64,000 nucleotides of DNA, taken from positions 751,501 through 815,500 of the forward strand of contig NZ_CP092183.1 in NCBI RefSeq assembly GCF_023499255.1. Direction: 5' to 3'. A program made the position numbers and the translations under genes. Positions 8,729-19,981 of this stretch are shown in pieces. How positions within the stretch are numbered: the first letter of the stretch is position 1; each line of letters starts with the position of its first letter. The notes beneath the pieces are model-generated. The model worked only from the letters and a program-made list of their open reading frames with translations, was not told the origin of the DNA and did not search any database. Source of the stretch: Couchioplanes caeruleus (GTDB lineage Bacteria; Actinomycetota; Actinomycetes; Mycobacteriales; Micromonosporaceae).

Positions 8729-10549
8729 CTACACCGAGGCGGCTTCCCAGGTCACGATCAGGCGCGCACCCCGGGGCTCGGCCCGCTCGTAGCGGACCGA
8801 GCCCCCGTTCGCCTCCACCAGGTGGCGCACGATGAACAGCCCGAGGCCCGCGCCCCGCATGAACCGGTCGAAGAGCTTCGGTACGAGGTCCTCCGGGATG
8901 CCGGCCCCGGCGTCCTGCACCACCAGCACCACCGTGTCGTCGTGCCGGCCCGCCGTGACCTGTACCGGGGCATCGCCGTACGCGAGCGCGTTCATCAGCA
9001 GGTTCCGGACGACGTGCCAGACGTGCTGGCGGTCGGCGAGCGCGGACACGTCCTCGGTCACCGTCACGCCCACGTCCTCGGCGCAGTCCAGTTCCGCGGT
9101 CACCGACGCGACGACCTCCAGCACCGGGACCGGCGTACGCCGCGCGGTGACCGCACCGGTGTCCAGCCGGAACAGCAGCTGGAGGTCGTTCATCATCTTG
9201 ATCAGCCGATGGGTGTTCCGGTCGATCTTCTCGACCAGCTCGAGCCGGATGTCGTCGGGCAGGTCGGTGTAGTCGGCGTGCAGCAGCTCGGCGAGGCTCG
9301 CGATCGAGCTGATCGGCTGGGCCACGTCGTGGGTCAGCATCGAGGTCAGGTCGTTCTTGAAGGTCAGCGCCGCCTCGAGCCGCGCGTTGGCCTCCAGCAG
9401 CCGCTCGTTGCTGGTCTCCAGCTCGGCCGCCCGCTCGCTCAGCTCGTCCTCGGCCCGCTTGCGGTCGGTGATGTCGACGTACGTGGTGACGTAGCCGCGG
9501 GTGCGGCCGTCGGCGTCCGGGATCGGGGCCATCGTGGCGAGCACGGGCACGTCCGTGCCGTCGGCGCGGCGGACGAGCCAGTCCCCGGTTCCGGGCGGCG
9601 GCAACTGCTCCGGCCCGGGCGGTCCCGGCGCCTCCTCGTGGCCGGTCAGCTCGCGCCAGCGACGGTTCACGTCGATCACGTGGTAGTTCGCGTCGAGCAC
9701 CATGACGGCCTCGTTCATCGACTGCAGGAGCGTGTCGGCGAAGTCGCGCCGTTCGTGCAGCTCCGCGACGAGCTCCCGCTGCTGGCGGTCGGCGCCCTCC
9801 AGGGACCGGACCAGGAAGCCGATCAGGGCCAGGACCGCGAGCGCGGCGAGGACGGCTCCGGTGCTGATGGCGGCCACCGGCCGGCTGATGCCGGTTCGCA
9901 CGGCGAGCGCGCTCACCAGCGCGGCGACCACGGGTACGGCGATGGCGGCGGGCAGCGCGCGGCGGATCTTCACGCCGGGGCCGGCGGCGGCCGTACGCAG
10001 CGGACCGGACTCGGGCCGCGCCAGCACCATGCCCACGGCGAGGACCAGCAGCGCCCCCGCGTGGTACGGCGACATCAGGCTGTCCGGGCCCCGCCCGCCC
10101 GGGAAGGTGGGCGCGAACATCCGGGGCACCAGCGCGACGAGGGCGATGACGGCGGCGCCGGCCAGCAGGGGATCGGCGACGCGGTACCGCACCGGGTGTC
10201 CCGGCCGGCGGCGTACGCGCAGGTCCAGGCAGAGCAGGGCGAGGGCTGCGAGCAGGGTGGCCACCCCGGCGGCCGGGTGCCGGGGCAGCGCGGCCAGGCC
10301 CAGCGCGGCGGCGAGCCCGGCGAGCACGTACGCGCCCACCCGGACGGCCCGCGCCGTGCGGCGGGGGGCGAGCAGGAAAAGCGCCAGCCCGGCGACGCTG
10401 AGCGCGGCGGCCGGGCTGGACGTGAGGAGCGGGGCGGTGCGGACGGACGGTGTGGCCAGGCCGAGGGCACCGGCGGCGGCCACCGCGGCACCGGCGCATC
10501 CGGCCGCGACCCGGGACAGCCTGCCCACGTCCTGCGCCGCCATCTGCAC
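8729..10549 (-). CDS. Membrane PAS-domain sensor histidine kinase
   Basis: 606 residues. The first 250 or so contain several Ala/Leu/Val-rich membrane helices. A PAS domain (about 268-360, ends YVTTYVDITDRKRAEDEL) and a coiled coil follow. HisKA comes next with the phospho-accepting histidine in MLTHDVAQPISS (about residue 406). HATPase_c follows: N-box NLLMNALAYGD (about 516), G1 QDAGAGIPEDL and G2 GAGLGLFIVRHL. No response regulator is adjacent, so it is an orphan; the receiver at 12.7 kb is a distant candidate partner. Start at a GTG (10549); an in-frame ATG at 10543 is also possible. Confidence 0.88.
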   Translation of the reverse strand: MQMAAQDVGRLSRVAAGCAGAAVAAAGALGLATPSVRTAPLLTSSPAAALSVAGLALFLLAPRRTARAVRVGAYVLAGLAAALGLAALPRHPAAGVATLLAALALLCLDLRVRRRPGHPVRYRVADPLLAGAAVIALVALVPRMFAPTFPGGRGPDSLMSPYHAGALLVLAVGMVLARPESGPLRTAAAGPGVKIRRALPAAIAVPVVAALVSALAVRTGISRPVAAISTGAVLAALAVLALIGFLVRSLEGADRQQRELVAELHERRDFADTLLQSMNEAVMVLDANYHVIDVNRRWRELTGHEEAPGPPGPEQLPPPGTGDWLVRRADGTDVPVLATMAPIPDADGRTRGYVTTYVDITDRKRAEDELSERAAELETSNERLLEANARLEAALTFKNDLTSMLTHDVAQPISSIASLAELLHADYTDLPDDIRLELVEKIDRNTHRLIKMMNDLQLLFRLDTGAVTARRTPVPVLEVVASVTAELDCAEDVGVTVTEDVSALADRQHVWHVVRNLLMNALAYGDAPVQVTAGRHDDTVVLVVQDAGAGIPEDLVPKLFDRFMRGAGLGLFIVRHLVEANGGSVRYERAEPRGARLIVTWEAASV

Positions 10550-10628
10550 CGGAGAAACCCCTCTAAATATGGGCTTATCGGCCCAAGCGTGAGGGATCGA
10601 TCATATCGCGGCGGATGGTGTCAAGGGG

Positions 10629-10853
10629 TCACGCCGAGGGAGACCGCCCGGCCCACTCGAAACCGTCCTCGACGGTGGCCTTCGCGGCCATCGGGGCCAG
10701 CCGGCCGGCGTACTTGTTGGCGTGGTGCCCGCAGAAGGCCAGGTTGCCGCCGCTGGCGAGGGCGATCTCCAGCTTCGCGGCCGCGCCGCAGCTGTCGCAG
10801 CGCTCGGTCAGCGACGGGGCGACGACGATCTGGGGCGACAGCACGGCGGTCAT
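10629..10853 (-). CDS. DUF7455-type small zinc-ribbon-like protein
   Basis: 74 residues. Two cysteine/histidine clusters, RCDSCGAAAK and LAFCGHHANKYA, could bind a metal ion. This small family (DUF7455) is widespread in actinobacteria and has no known function. The ATG at 10853 is fixed by AAGGAGAG just upstream on the minus strand. It stands alone between the kinase and the subtilase gene. Confidence 0.8.
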   Translation of the reverse strand: MTAVLSPQIVVAPSLTERCDSCGAAAKLEIALASGGNLAFCGHHANKYAGRLAPMAAKATVEDGFEWAGRSPSA

Positions 10854-11088
10854 AACGCTCTCCTTGCTCGGTGGCGGTGCAAGCGGGCCCGACAGCGGGT
10901 AGTTCGGCCCGCCGTCCGGTGGACTTAGCACCCGGGTTCCGATCCGCCGCGCTGCAACCAACGCGCAACCGGAGCGGTCCCGTTACGGCTCTGCGTTCTT
11001 CTCACGATTTCCCCCTACGACCGCCGGCATGCCTGCTTCCCGGGTGACTTCCGTCGCCGGCCGGGCCGCACGAGGAGGAACCCCCCCG

Positions 11089-12682
<1,594 letters not shown>

Positions 12683-12745
12683 AAGCCGCCCTCCGGCACC
12701 GGGCACGCCGATAGCGTGAACGGCACCAGCCCGGAGGAGGCTCAC

Positions 12746-13144
12746 ATGTCCGAAGATCAGCGGGAGCGTCCCACCGTCCTCGTCGTCGACGACGAGGAGG
12801 ACCTGCGCGACATCATGCGGCGCATGCTGGAGCGGCGGGGCTACACCACGCTGGTCGCCGGCGACGCCGACCAGGCCACCGCGGTCTGCCGGGACCACCC
12901 GGGGCCCATCGCGGTGCTCGTGACCGACCTCGGCCTGCCCGGCGTCTCGGGCGGCGAGATGGCCGACCGGTGCCGGGAGCTGCGTCCCGAGATGGGCGTG
13001 GTCTACATCTCCGGCCTGCCCAAGGACATCGCCGTCACCAAGGGGCTCATCGCCGAGGACGCCCTGCTCGTCAAGAAGCCGTTCACCTCCGACCTCCTGC
13101 TGGAGGCGCTGCGGCTCGTCCTCGCCGAGGCCGCGAACACCTAG
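12746..13144 (+). CDS. Single-domain response regulator (receiver only)
   Basis: 132 residues, a stand-alone receiver. The acidic pocket is in VLVVDDEEDLRD, the phospho-accepting Asp in VLVTDLGLPGVSGGE (about residue 60), and the switch Lys in LLVKKPFTSDLL. There is no output domain, so it works through protein contact, as CheY or phosphorelay intermediates do. GGAGGAGG at 12733-12740 sets the ATG. A textbook terminator follows 20 bases after the stop, so it is probably transcribed alone. It could receive phosphate from the orphan PAS kinase at 8.7-10.5 kb; that is inference. Confidence 0.88.
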   Translation: MSEDQRERPTVLVVDDEEDLRDIMRRMLERRGYTTLVAGDADQATAVCRDHPGPIAVLVTDLGLPGVSGGEMADRCRELRPEMGVVYISGLPKDIAVTKGLIAEDALLVKKPFTSDLLLEALRLVLAEAANT

Positions 13145-13164
13145 CGCTAGCCGTACCTGAGAAG

Positions 13165-13198
13165 AGCGCCGCCGGACTACGGTCCGGCGGCGCTTTTT
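13165..13198 (+). terminator. Rho-independent terminator after the response regulator
   Basis: A perfect 13-bp stem (13165-13177 with 13182-13194) has a TACG tetraloop and ends in a run of five T. It is the clearest intrinsic terminator in the window. Confidence 0.92.
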
Positions 13199-13378
13199 CG
13201 TGCCCGGCCGGCGTCCTGGATGCGGCCGTAAAGTCCTTCATCCGCGGCGCCCGCTGCCGCCCACCCGGTTCCCCGGCGGGCGGCACCTGGGCTGCACCCG
13301 AACGCTCGCCGCGGCGGCACCCGCCCCTGTCGAACCTGGATGTCAGACAGCGATTCATTGACATACAGGGGGAATCTG

Positions 13379-15082
13379 GTGAACGGCAGGCGGGGGATCA
13401 TCGGCGTCGCCGTGACCGGCGTGGTGGCCGCGGGCGCGGGCTTCGCGCTGAGCGGCACGGCCAATGCGGCGACGACGACCGAGACGGTCGGCGTCTACAG
13501 CACGGACGATGCGTACACGTCGAGCACGCGCAAGACGACCAACTTCGGCCAGGCCGACAAGCTCGTGGTCGGTACGGAGAGCGGCGAGACACGGCTGTCC
13601 TATGTGAAGTTCGCGCCGAAGGTCGCCACCGGCGCCACGGTCAGCGGCGCGGAGCTGCGGCTGCCGCTGGACAGCAAGCCGGTCGCCGCGACCCTGACCC
13701 TCTACTCGGTGGCGTCGTCCTGGTCCGAGAAGACCATCACCGCGTCGAACGCGCCGAAGCTGGGGACGGCCCTGCTGTCGGTCAAGCCGAAGGTCACCGA
13801 CACCAGCGTCAGCTTCGACCTGTCCAAGGTGGTCACCAAGTCGGGCACGTACGCGTTCGCACTGAAGTCGGCGTCCACGACGGGCGTCACCCGGGTGCGC
13901 TCGCTGGAGTACGGCGACGCCACCGGCGGCGGCCCCGAGCTGCGGCTCACGGTCGTCAAGAAGACGACCACCCCGACGACGGCCCCGACCACCAAGGCCC
14001 CGGTGACGACGCCTCCGACCACCGCGCCCACTACGGTGCCGCCGACGACGGTGCCGCCGACGACGGTTCCGCCGACCACCGTTCCGCCGACCACCGTTCC
14101 GCCGACGACGGTTCCGCCGACCACCTCGGCGCCGACGGGCGGCTGCGTCACCGATGCGCTGCTCGTGCCCTCGTGCGGCGTGCTCTGGGGCGCGGCGGCC
14201 GGCGGCTTCACCGACACCCCGCGGGACCAGGCGCTGAAGGACTGGGAGACGCTCACCGGGCGGACCGCGACGATCTTCCACACGTACCACAAGGGCAACG
14301 AGCTGTTCCCGACCAAGTCCGAGATCGCGATGACCCGCGACCCGGCGCGCCCGCGGGTGCTGCTGCTCAACTGGAAGGTCGCGTACGGCACCACGTGGGC
14401 CAAGGTCGCCGCCGGTGGCCAGGACGCGCGGATCGACGCGTGGTCGACGTACGTGAAGAACAACTACGGCACCCAGAAGTTCTTCCTCGCCCTGCACCAC
14501 GAGCCGGAGAACGACGTCAACGCCACCGCCGGTTCGGGCATGACGGCCAAGGACTACGCGGCCATGTACCGCCACGTCATCACGCGGCTGCGCGCCAACG
14601 GCGTCACCAACGCGATCAACGTGGTCGCGTACATGGGCAACGAGAAGTGGATGGCGCAGTCGTGGTGGAAGGACCTGTACCCCGGTGACGACGTCGTCGA
14701 CTGGGTCGGGCTGGACTCGTACGTCAGCGTCGAGAAGGGCTACTACCACTACGGCGACATGGGCGACATCCTCGACCGTCAGCCCAGCGGCGGCGGCCTC
14801 GGCTGGTACGACTGGGCCGTCACCAACCACCCGACCAAGCCGATCATGGTTGCCGAGTGGGGCATGTACCACCGCACCACGGTGAAGGTCGACAAGGCGC
14901 CGGCGTTCAACACCGTCGTCCCGCAGCTCGCCGCCCACCCGAAGGTCAAGGCCGTCGTCTACTTCGACACCAAGGCCGACGACGAGGGCGACCGTGACAT
15001 CTCGGTGAACTCCACCGCCACCGGCCTGACGGCGTTCCGCAAGGTCGCCGCGGACCCGATGTTCAACGTCACCATCAAGTAA
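13379..15082 (+). CDS. Secreted GH26-like glycoside hydrolase with DNRLRE/CBM-type N-domain
   Basis: 567 residues. A signal peptide (GIIGVAVTGVVAAGAGFALS, cleaved near ANAAT) is followed by a beta-rich domain of about 150 residues (DDAYTSSTRKTTNFGQADKL, VGTESGETRLSYVKF) of the DNRLRE/carbohydrate-binding type. Then come a Thr/Pro linker with six TTVPP repeats and a catalytic TIM barrel (about residue 255 to the end). The barrel shows FFLALHHEPENDVNA and KPIMVAEWGMYHR, giving two glutamates placed as acid/base and nucleophile in family 26 (mannanase/lichenase type). Substrate is therefore probably a beta-mannan or beta-glucan. The GTG at 13379 follows AGGGGGA by 6 bases. Confidence 0.82.
   Translation: MNGRRGIIGVAVTGVVAAGAGFALSGTANAATTTETVGVYSTDDAYTSSTRKTTNFGQADKLVVGTESGETRLSYVKFAPKVATGATVSGAELRLPLDSKPVAATLTLYSVASSWSEKTITASNAPKLGTALLSVKPKVTDTSVSFDLSKVVTKSGTYAFALKSASTTGVTRVRSLEYGDATGGGPELRLTVVKKTTTPTTAPTTKAPVTTPPTTAPTTVPPTTVPPTTVPPTTVPPTTVPPTTVPPTTSAPTGGCVTDALLVPSCGVLWGAAAGGFTDTPRDQALKDWETLTGRTATIFHTYHKGNELFPTKSEIAMTRDPARPRVLLLNWKVAYGTTWAKVAAGGQDARIDAWSTYVKNNYGTQKFFLALHHEPENDVNATAGSGMTAKDYAAMYRHVITRLRANGVTNAINVVAYMGNEKWMAQSWWKDLYPGDDVVDWVGLDSYVSVEKGYYHYGDMGDILDRQPSGGGLGWYDWAVTNHPTKPIMVAEWGMYHRTTVKVDKAPAFNTVVPQLAAHPKVKAVVYFDTKADDEGDRDISVNSTATGLTAFRKVAADPMFNVTIK
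14028..14124 (+). repeat. 15-bp tandem repeat coding the TTVPP linker
   Basis: Six near-identical 15-base units encode TTVPP within the GH26-like protein. They make an extended, probably O-glycosylated linker between the binding and catalytic domains. Copy number is likely to vary between strains. Confidence 0.85.
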
Positions 15083-15098
15083 CCCCCCCGAGGCATTC

Positions 15099-15126
15099 GG
15101 GCCGGTCTCCGTACGGGGACCGGCCC
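15099..15126 (+). terminator. Hairpin terminator after the GH26-like gene
   Basis: A 9-bp stem GGGCCGGTC/GACCGGCCC (15099-15107 with 15118-15126) lies between the convergent GH26-like and methyltransferase genes. There is no T-run, as is common in high-GC actinobacteria. Confidence 0.65.
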
Positions 15127-15131
15127 GATGT

Positions 15132-15884
15132 CTATTGCGGCCACGGGACGGTCAGCTCGCCGCGCCGCCACCGCGCCGGCCCGTCCAGCACCGGCCAGGA
15201 CGCGCGGAACCGTTCCACGGTCGCGAGCCAGCGCTGCCGCGGCCCGAACGGCGTGGCGCTCGCCTCCCACGCCGAGCCCAGCGTGGCGAGCAGGTCGTGC
15301 ACGGGATGTCCCGGCACGTTGTGATGGATGAGCGCCTTGGGCAACCGCTCCGCGAACGTCGCCGGATGGTCCAGATCGGACAGCCGGGCCGACAGCGTCA
15401 GGGTCTGCGGCGCCCCCGCCTCCACCACCGCCCACGTCGCGATCCGGCCCAGTTCGTCGCAGGTGCCCTCGACCAGCAGCGCACCCGTCGCGGTCATCGT
15501 GCGCCAGGCGTCGGCCACCTCGTCCTCGGCGTACTGGCGCAGCACGTTGAACGCGCGGACCACCACCGGGCGCAGGCCGGCCAGCTCGAACCCGCCGCGG
15601 TGGAACTCGAGCCGGGGCGGGTCCGCGTACGGCTGCGCCGCGGCCACCCGTACCGGATCGATCTCGAGGCCGACCACCGCGACGTCGGGCCGGACCGCGG
15701 CCGCCAGCCGGGCGCGCAGCTCGATCGCCGTGATCGGCGTCGCGCCGTATCCGAGGTCCACGACCAGCGGCCGGTTTGCGGCCGTCAGCAGACCCCCGCA
15801 CCGGTACGCGATGAAGTTGTCCACCCGGCGCAGCCGGTTGGGGTTGGTCGTGCCCCGGGTGATCGCGCCCAGCGGCTTCGTCAC
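15132..15884 (-). CDS. SAM-dependent methyltransferase-like protein
   Basis: 250 residues. A glycine motif for S-adenosylmethionine (PLVVDLGYGATPITAIELRA) and an acidic motif two strand (VAVVGLEIDPVRVAAAQPYA) mark a class I Rossmann methyltransferase. VRAFNVLRQYAEDEVADAWR fits the later core strands. The GTG at 15884 begins 2 bases after the stop of the SDR gene, so the two form an operon with coupled translation. The substrate is not predictable. Confidence 0.75.
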   Translation of the reverse strand: MTKPLGAITRGTTNPNRLRRVDNFIAYRCGGLLTAANRPLVVDLGYGATPITAIELRARLAAAVRPDVAVVGLEIDPVRVAAAQPYADPPRLEFHRGGFELAGLRPVVVRAFNVLRQYAEDEVADAWRTMTATGALLVEGTCDELGRIATWAVVEAGAPQTLTLSARLSDLDHPATFAERLPKALIHHNVPGHPVHDLLATLGSAWEASATPFGPRQRWLATVERFRASWPVLDGPARWRRGELTVPWPQ

Positions 15885-15886
15885 GG

Positions 15887-16648
15887 CTACTTCTCGCGGA
15901 CGACCTTGTGCTGCGCGGCCTGCGCGATCGGGCGCACCACCAGCCGGTCGACGTTGACGTGCTGCGGACGGGTGGCCGCCCACGCGATGCAGTCGGCGAC
16001 GTCGTCGGCGACGAGCGGCTCGCGGACGCCCGCGTACACCGCGTCGGCCTTGTCCGGGTCGCCGAGGCGGTTGAGGGCGAACTCCTCGGTGCGCACCATG
16101 CCGGGGTCGATCTCCACGACCCGGACCGGCTTGCCGGCCAGCTCCAGACGCAGCGTGCCGACCAGTGCGTTCTGCGCGTGCTTCGCAGCCGTGTACCCGC
16201 CGCCGCCCTCGTAGACCACGAACGCCGCCGTCGATCCGACTGTCACGACCGTGCCCGCGCCGCTCGCCTCCAGGGCGGGCAGCAGCGCCTTCGTGACCCG
16301 CAGGGTGCCGAGCACATTGACGTCGTACATCCACTGCCAGTTCTCGACCGAGCCCTCGGCGACCGGCTCCACTCCGCGGGCGCCGCCGGCGTTGTTGACC
16401 AGCAGGGTGACCGGACCGCCCAGCGCCGTCACCGCTTCCGCGAGCGCCGTGACCGATTCCGCCGAGGTGACGTCGCAGGCCACGGCGGTCGCCGACGCGT
16501 CGCCGACCTCCGTCACGAAAGCCTCGAGCCGGTCCGTACGGCGGGCCGCGGCGACCACGTGGAAGCCCTCGGAGACCAGGCGGCGGGCCGTCGCCGCCCC
16601 GATGCCGCTGGACGCACCCGTCACGACGGCGATGTTCTTCTGCACCAT
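15887..16648 (-). CDS. Short-chain dehydrogenase/reductase (SDR)
   Basis: 253 residues, classical SDR. The NAD(P) motif is VVTGASSGIGAATARRL (TGxxxGxG). NNAGG sits near residue 85, the catalytic Ser in VVTVGSTAAFVVY, and YTAAKHAQ is the YxxxK pair. An arginine pair after the second strand (AARRTDRLE) favours NADP(H). It resembles the YdfG/serine-3-dehydrogenase group, but the substrate cannot be assigned. The ATG at 16648 follows a GGCAGGA sequence. It is first in a two-gene operon with the methyltransferase and divergent from mshA. Confidence 0.88.
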   Translation of the reverse strand: MVQKNIAVVTGASSGIGAATARRLVSEGFHVVAAARRTDRLEAFVTEVGDASATAVACDVTSAESVTALAEAVTALGGPVTLLVNNAGGARGVEPVAEGSVENWQWMYDVNVLGTLRVTKALLPALEASGAGTVVTVGSTAAFVVYEGGGGYTAAKHAQNALVGTLRLELAGKPVRVVEIDPGMVRTEEFALNRLGDPDKADAVYAGVREPLVADDVADCIAWAATRPQHVNVDRLVVRPIAQAAQHKVVREK

Positions 16649-16733
16649 GCCTAGATCCTGCCTCATGACCTGAGTCACGCCGGAGCGCCTGGAGTGGGAT
16701 TCAGGCGGTCCGCACGGGGAAGATGAACGACGG

Positions 16734-16753
16734 CGTAACAGTTCGTCGTTACG
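16734..16753. promoter_or_regulatory. Inverted repeat upstream of mshA (candidate operator)
   Basis: CGTAAC (16734-16739) and GTTACG (16748-16753) form a 6-bp dyad separated by 8 bases, about 27 bases before the mshA GTG. A second dyad, AACGAC/GTCGTT, interleaves with it. It could bind a dimeric repressor, but I recognise no family. Confidence 0.35.
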
Positions 16754-16779
16754 TTTGACCGCTTTTGAAGGGACACGAC

Positions 16780-18084
16780 GTGGCTGACCCGCGGGCCGCA
16801 GGCCACTGGCCGACACCCCGGCGCATCGCCACCCTCTCCGTGCACACCTCACCGCTCGAGCAACCCGGCACCGGCGACGCGGGCGGCATGAACGTCTACA
16901 TCGTCGAGGTGTCCCGCAGGCTCGCCGAGCGCGGTGTCGAGGTCGAGATCTTCACCCGGGCCACCTCCAGCGAGCTTCCGCCCGTGGTCGAGATGGCGCC
17001 CGGGGTCAGCGTGCGGCACGTCACCGCCGGACCCTTCGAGGGCCTGTCGAAGGAGGAGCTGCCGTCGCAGCTGTGCGCCTTCACCAACGGCGTGCTGCGC
17101 GCGGAAGCCGCGAACCCGCCCGGCCACTACGACCTCATCCACTCGCACTACTGGATGTCGGGCCAGGTCGGCTGGCTCGCCCGGGAGCGCTGGGGCGTCC
17201 CGCACGTGCACACCGCGCACACGCTCGCGAAGGTCAAGAACAGGTTCATCGCCGACGGCGACCGCCCCGAGCCCAAGGCCCGGGTGATCGGCGAGGAGCA
17301 GGTCGTCGCGGAGTCGGACCGGCTCGTCGCGAACACCCGCTTCGAGGCCCAGGACCTCGTCACCTGTTACGACGCCGACCCGACCCGGCTGTCCGTGGTG
17401 CAGCCCGGCGTGGACCTCGGCCGCTTCCGGCCCGGCGCCGGCCAGGCCGCCGACCGCCGCCGGCTCGGCCTGCCCGAGCGGGGGTACGTGGTGGCGTTCG
17501 TCGGCCGCATCCAGCCGCTCAAGGGGCCGGACGTGCTGATCCGCGCGCTGGCCGCCGAGCCGATGCGCGACGCCGACGTCACCGTGGTGATCTGCGGCGG
17601 ACCCAGCGGCAGCGGCCTCGACCGGCCCACCTCGCTCATCGAGCTCGCCGCGTCGCTGGGCGTCTCGGACAAGGTGCGGTTCCTCCCGCCGCAGACCGGC
17701 GAGGCCCTCGCCTCGCTCTACCGGTCGGCGGACCTGGTCGCCGTTCCCTCGCACAACGAGTCGTTCGGGCTGGTCGCGCTCGAGGCCCAGGCGTGCGGCA
17801 CGCCGGTGGTCGCGGCCGCGGTCGGCGGGCTGGTCACCGCGGTCACCGACGGCGTCAGCGGTGTCCTGGTCGACGGCCACGACCCCGCCGACTGGTCGGC
17901 GGTGCTCGCCCGGCTGCTGCGCTCGCCGGCCCTGCGGCTGCGGCTGTCCGTCGGCGCGGTGCGGCACGCATCGAACTTCTCCTGGGACCGTACGGCGGAA
18001 GGCCTGCTGCGGGTCTATCGAGAGGCGGTCTCGGAGCACCGTGCGCTGATCGCCGCCCGTCTGGCAGGCTCCTTCTCGTGGTGA
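16780..18084 (+). CDS. mshA: D-inositol-3-phosphate glycosyltransferase (mycothiol synthesis)
   Basis: 434 residues. MshA transfers GlcNAc from UDP-GlcNAc to 1L-myo-inositol-1-phosphate, the first step to mycothiol. The N-terminal GT-B domain shows the acceptor loop [20 protein letters not shown]. The donor domain has [20 protein letters not shown] and the GT4 retaining signature [20 protein letters not shown], with its EX7E pair. The GTG at 16780 follows GAAGGGA by 6 bases. The stop overlaps the next GTG by 4 bases. The pairing with the YbjN-like gene matches the mycobacterial order mshA-Rv0487. Confidence 0.95.
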   Translation: MADPRAAGHWPTPRRIATLSVHTSPLEQPGTGDAGGMNVYIVEVSRRLAERGVEVEIFTRATSSELPPVVEMAPGVSVRHVTAGPFEGLSKEELPSQLCAFTNGVLRAEAANPPGHYDLIHSHYWMSGQVGWLARERWGVPHVHTAHTLAKVKNRFIADGDRPEPKARVIGEEQVVAESDRLVANTRFEAQDLVTCYDADPTRLSVVQPGVDLGRFRPGAGQAADRRRLGLPERGYVVAFVGRIQPLKGPDVLIRALAAEPMRDADVTVVICGGPSGSGLDRPTSLIELAASLGVSDKVRFLPPQTGEALASLYRSADLVAVPSHNESFGLVALEAQACGTPVVAAAVGGLVTAVTDGVSGVLVDGHDPADWSAVLARLLRSPALRLRLSVGAVRHASNFSWDRTAEGLLRVYREAVSEHRALIAARLAGSFSW

Positions 18085-18578
18085 ACGACGTCGGAGCCCT
18101 CATCGAGCGTGTCTGCGCGGAGCGCGAGCTGCCGTGCGAGCCGACCGGCGACTCGTCCTGGGTCGTCACGATCCCCGGTACGCACAAGTTGAAGACCGCC
18201 TGCAACCTGATCGTCGGCGAGCACGCGCTGCGCGTCGAGGCGTTCGTCATGCGCCACCCCGACGAGAACCACGAGCAGTTGTGGGCCTGGCTGCTGCGCC
18301 GCAACGCCCGCATGTACGGCGTCGCCTTCTCCATCGACGCGGCCGGGGACGTGTACCTGACCGGCCGGATGTCGCTGAAGGGCCTCGACGAGGACGAGCT
18401 CGACCGGCTGTTCGGGGCGGTGCTCACGTACGCCGACGAGTCGTTCGACTCGATGCTGGAGATCGGCTTCGGCACGGCCATCCGGCGCGAGTGGGAGTGG
18501 CGGGCCAAGCGCGGGGAGTCCCTGGCCAACCTGCAGGCGTTCGCCCACTTCGCGGACCCGGACGCCGACGCCCACTGA
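18081..18578 (+). CDS. YbjN-domain protein co-transcribed with mshA
   Basis: 165 residues. It shows the tandem alpha/beta pattern of YbjN proteins ([40 protein letters not shown]), with the charged end [19 protein letters not shown]. YbjN members resemble secretion-type chaperone folds and act in stress or motility in some enterobacteria. The role of the actinobacterial form is unknown. Start is at GTG 18081 (or 18078), overlapping the mshA TGA, so translation is coupled. Conserved linkage to mshA suggests a shared physiological context. Confidence 0.85.
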   Translation: MNDVGALIERVCAERELPCEPTGDSSWVVTIPGTHKLKTACNLIVGEHALRVEAFVMRHPDENHEQLWAWLLRRNARMYGVAFSIDAAGDVYLTGRMSLKGLDEDELDRLFGAVLTYADESFDSMLEIGFGTAIRREWEWRAKRGESLANLQAFAHFADPDADAH

Positions 18579-18689
18579 CATGCCGCCGGACGCCGACGCC
18601 CGCCCGAACCGGGTCTGACGCGACCCGGCCGAGCGGCACGGTTAACCTGGCTGATGCATTAGTTAAGAGCATTGCCAGTTGGAGGGCCG

Positions 18690-19916
18690 GTGCCGAAGGC
18701 GCGCACGTGGTGGTCGGACGCGGTCGGAGGGCTCCCGGCCACCTACTGGTACCTGTGGACGGGCCTGCTGATCAACCGGGTCGGCGGCTTCGCCGTGCTG
18801 TTCCTGTCGCTCTACCTGACGGCGCAGCGCGGCGCGAGCACCGCCCTGGCCGGCCTCATCGTCGGCGCGTACGGCATCGGCGGCGTCGCCGGCACCCTGC
18901 TCGGCGGCGTCCTCACCGACCGCTGGGGCCGCCGCTCCACGCTGCTCGCCTCGCACATCGCCACCGCGATCCTGCTCGTGGCCCTGGCGGTGAGCACCGA
19001 GCTCCCCGTCATCGCCGTGTTCGCACTCCTGCTGGGCCTCGCCCAGGCCATGCCGGGCCCTGCCTTCGTCGCCGCGATCATCGACGTGGTGCCGGCGGAG
19101 AACCGCTCCCGCGCGTTCAACCTGCAATTCTGGGCGTTCAACCTGGGCATGGCCGGTGCGTCGCTGCTCGCCGGGGTGCTGGCCGAACGGAGCTACCTCG
19201 GCCTGTTCCTCATCGACGCGGCATCGACGGCGCTGACCTGCGTACTGATCTTCTGGAAGGTCCCGGAGACCCGGCAGCGCACGACCCTGCCGGACGCGGG
19301 TGCCGGCGGCATGCGCACGGCCCTGACCGACTGGATCTTCCTGGCGTTCGTCGGGCTGACCCTGCTGCAGGCGCTGCTCTACAGCCAGACGAACACCATC
19401 GTGCCGCTGGCCATGCGGGACGACGGCCTGAGCCCGTCCAGCTACGGCCTGCTCACGGCGCTGAGCGGGACGCTCATCGTGACCGGTCAGCTCTTCGTGC
19501 CCAAGCTCATCGACCGGCACCGCAAGGCCCGCGTGCTGGCCGTCTCGCTGGCCGTGATGGCCGCCGGCTTCGCGGTGCTGGCCGCGGCGAACAGCCTCAC
19601 GGTCTACCTGCTCGCCGCGGCGGTCTGGACGATCGGCTCGATGCTCGCCGCCCCGCCGAACGCCGAGATCAACGCCGAGCTGGCGCCCCCGGAGCTGCGC
19701 GGCCGCTATCAGGCGGTGTTCTTCCTGACCTTCCCGGCGGCGTCGTTCCTGGCGCCGGCGCTGGGCGGGGCGAGCCTGCAGGCGTTCGGCCCGGCGCACT
19801 GGCTGATCGTCGCGGGGGTGGGGGCGGCGGGGGCGGCGCTGCACCTGGTCGCCGGGCCGGCGCGGGAGCGGCGGGTCGCGGCGCCGGCCACCCGCACCCG
19901 CCAGACCACGGCGTGA
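18690..19916 (+). CDS. MFS transporter, copy 1 of a local paralogous pair
   Basis: 408 residues with about 12 membrane helices and the MFS motif A between TM2 and TM3 (GGVLTDRWGRRSTLLASHIA). It is the MDR/YfcJ type of drug or metabolite exporter. It closely resembles the MFS gene at 25.7-27.0 kb: GLPATYWYLWTGLLINRVGG against GLPRQFWFLWTGTLINRLGA, and LFVPKLIDRHRKARVLAVSL against LFVPKLIDGRNRSRVLALAI. The GTG at 18690 follows GGAGGG closely. A short dyad TTAAC/GTTAA (18642-18665) upstream might be an operator. Substrate is unknown. Confidence 0.85.
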   Translation: MPKARTWWSDAVGGLPATYWYLWTGLLINRVGGFAVLFLSLYLTAQRGASTALAGLIVGAYGIGGVAGTLLGGVLTDRWGRRSTLLASHIATAILLVALAVSTELPVIAVFALLLGLAQAMPGPAFVAAIIDVVPAENRSRAFNLQFWAFNLGMAGASLLAGVLAERSYLGLFLIDAASTALTCVLIFWKVPETRQRTTLPDAGAGGMRTALTDWIFLAFVGLTLLQALLYSQTNTIVPLAMRDDGLSPSSYGLLTALSGTLIVTGQLFVPKLIDRHRKARVLAVSLAVMAAGFAVLAAANSLTVYLLAAAVWTIGSMLAAPPNAEINAELAPPELRGRYQAVFFLTFPAASFLAPALGGASLQAFGPAHWLIVAGVGAAGAALHLVAGPARERRVAAPATRTRQTTA

Positions 19917-19954
19917 CCCGGCTCGACACGGAGATCACTCGGCGGGCACGCAAA

Positions 19955-19976
19955 AGCCCGGCACTCAGGCCGGGCT
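19955..19976. terminator. Hairpin terminator after MFS copy 1
   Basis: An 8-bp stem AGCCCGGC/GCCGGGCT (19955-19962 with 19969-19976) has a 6-base loop. The A-run on its left side becomes a T-run on the minus strand, so it reads best as a minus-strand terminator while also closing the MFS gene. Confidence 0.7.
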
Positions 19977-19981
19977 CATGA